From: Phycisphaerales bacterium
GTDB taxonomy: Bacteria; Planctomycetota; Phycisphaerae; UBA1845; Fen-1342
NCBI GenBank assembly: GCA_022839625.1
Contig: JALHJL010000059.1
Location: 1-22,155, forward strand
Reading direction: 5' to 3'
DNA length: 22,155 nt
This document shows positions 22,024-22,155 of the stretch, piece by piece. The position numbers and the translations under genes were made by a program. Below the pieces are notes generated by a model that saw only the letters and a list, made by a program, of their open reading frames with translations, did no database searches and was not told where the DNA came from. How positions within the stretch are numbered: the stretch's first letter is position 1; every line of letters starts with the position of its first letter.

Positions 22024-22155
22024 GCACGGGCGGGCAACCGCCCGCCGCCTCTTCCCGCAGTAGGGCGAAGCTCTGCTTTGCCTCGCTGGGGACCAACGGA
22101 CAACCGGCCGCCGCCTCTTCCCGCAGTAGGGCGAAGCTCTGCTTTGCCTCGCTGG
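22024..22155. repeat. 66-base tandem repeat, two copies, reaching the window edge
   Basis: The 48 bases at 22042-22089 are identical to 22108-22155; the 18 bases before each are only partly alike, giving a 66-base period. Because the array meets the window edge, more copies may follow. Minus-strand frames through it stay open because 66 and 27 are multiples of three; they are not taken as a gene. Confidence 0.85.

Noticed and set aside
20954..22096. 380-codon minus-strand frame crossing the tandem repeats, with repeated STLPVAPVL
   Set aside because: It runs antisense to the ferredoxin and dprA genes, and its repeat region only stays open because the repeat periods are multiples of three.

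Overview
The window is GC-rich, densely coding DNA, most likely from a member of the Planctomycetota (Phycisphaerae-like or a related uncultured lineage). The reasons are the gene content (futalosine-route menaquinone gene mqnD, an octaheme c-type cytochrome with an NrfD-type quinol module, a short lipoprotein of a planctomycete-like type) and many small hairpin repeats, some running through coding sequence in frame. This placement is an inference. No rRNA, tRNA, CRISPR array, integrase or transposase was seen.

Layout. Plus strand, 1-3 kb: infA (IF-1) and rpsA (six-domain S1), each behind a sigma70-like promoter. Plus strand, 3.3-6.1 kb: an extended -10 promoter fires into a leader that I read as a fluoride (crcB-type) riboswitch, followed by a small zinc-ribbon protein and a dynamin-like GTPase that overlap by ATGA. 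Minus strand, 9.1-6.5 kb: a TPR protein, a metallophosphoesterase, a TauE/SafE permease, a half-size CtaA-like membrane protein and several possible very small genes. Minus strand, 13.9-9.3 kb: a respiratory module of membrane-anchored tetraheme cytochrome c, Tat-exported four-cluster ferredoxin, NrfD/DsrP-type quinone protein and octaheme HAO-family cytochrome, preceded by an FNR/DNR-type box placed at -41.5 from a predicted start. Minus strand, 17.8-14.0 kb: mqnD, mtnP and recJ. Plus strand, 17.9-21.7 kb: a secreted esterase, dprA and a [2Fe-2S] ferredoxin, with a small lipoprotein gene running antisense into the 3' end of the esterase. The right edge is tandem-repeat DNA.

How the parts work together. 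The cytochrome module would take electrons from (or give them to) a menaquinone pool through NrfD and the ferredoxin to periplasmic hemes and an octaheme enzyme that probably acts on nitrogen compounds; the menaquinone gene mqnD lies a few kilobases upstream. The most unusual element is the 3.3-6.1 kb unit: a fluoride riboswitch joined to a zinc-ribbon/dynamin-like pair rather than to a fluoride channel or exporter. If correct, it points to a membrane-remodelling response to fluoride that I do not know to have been described.
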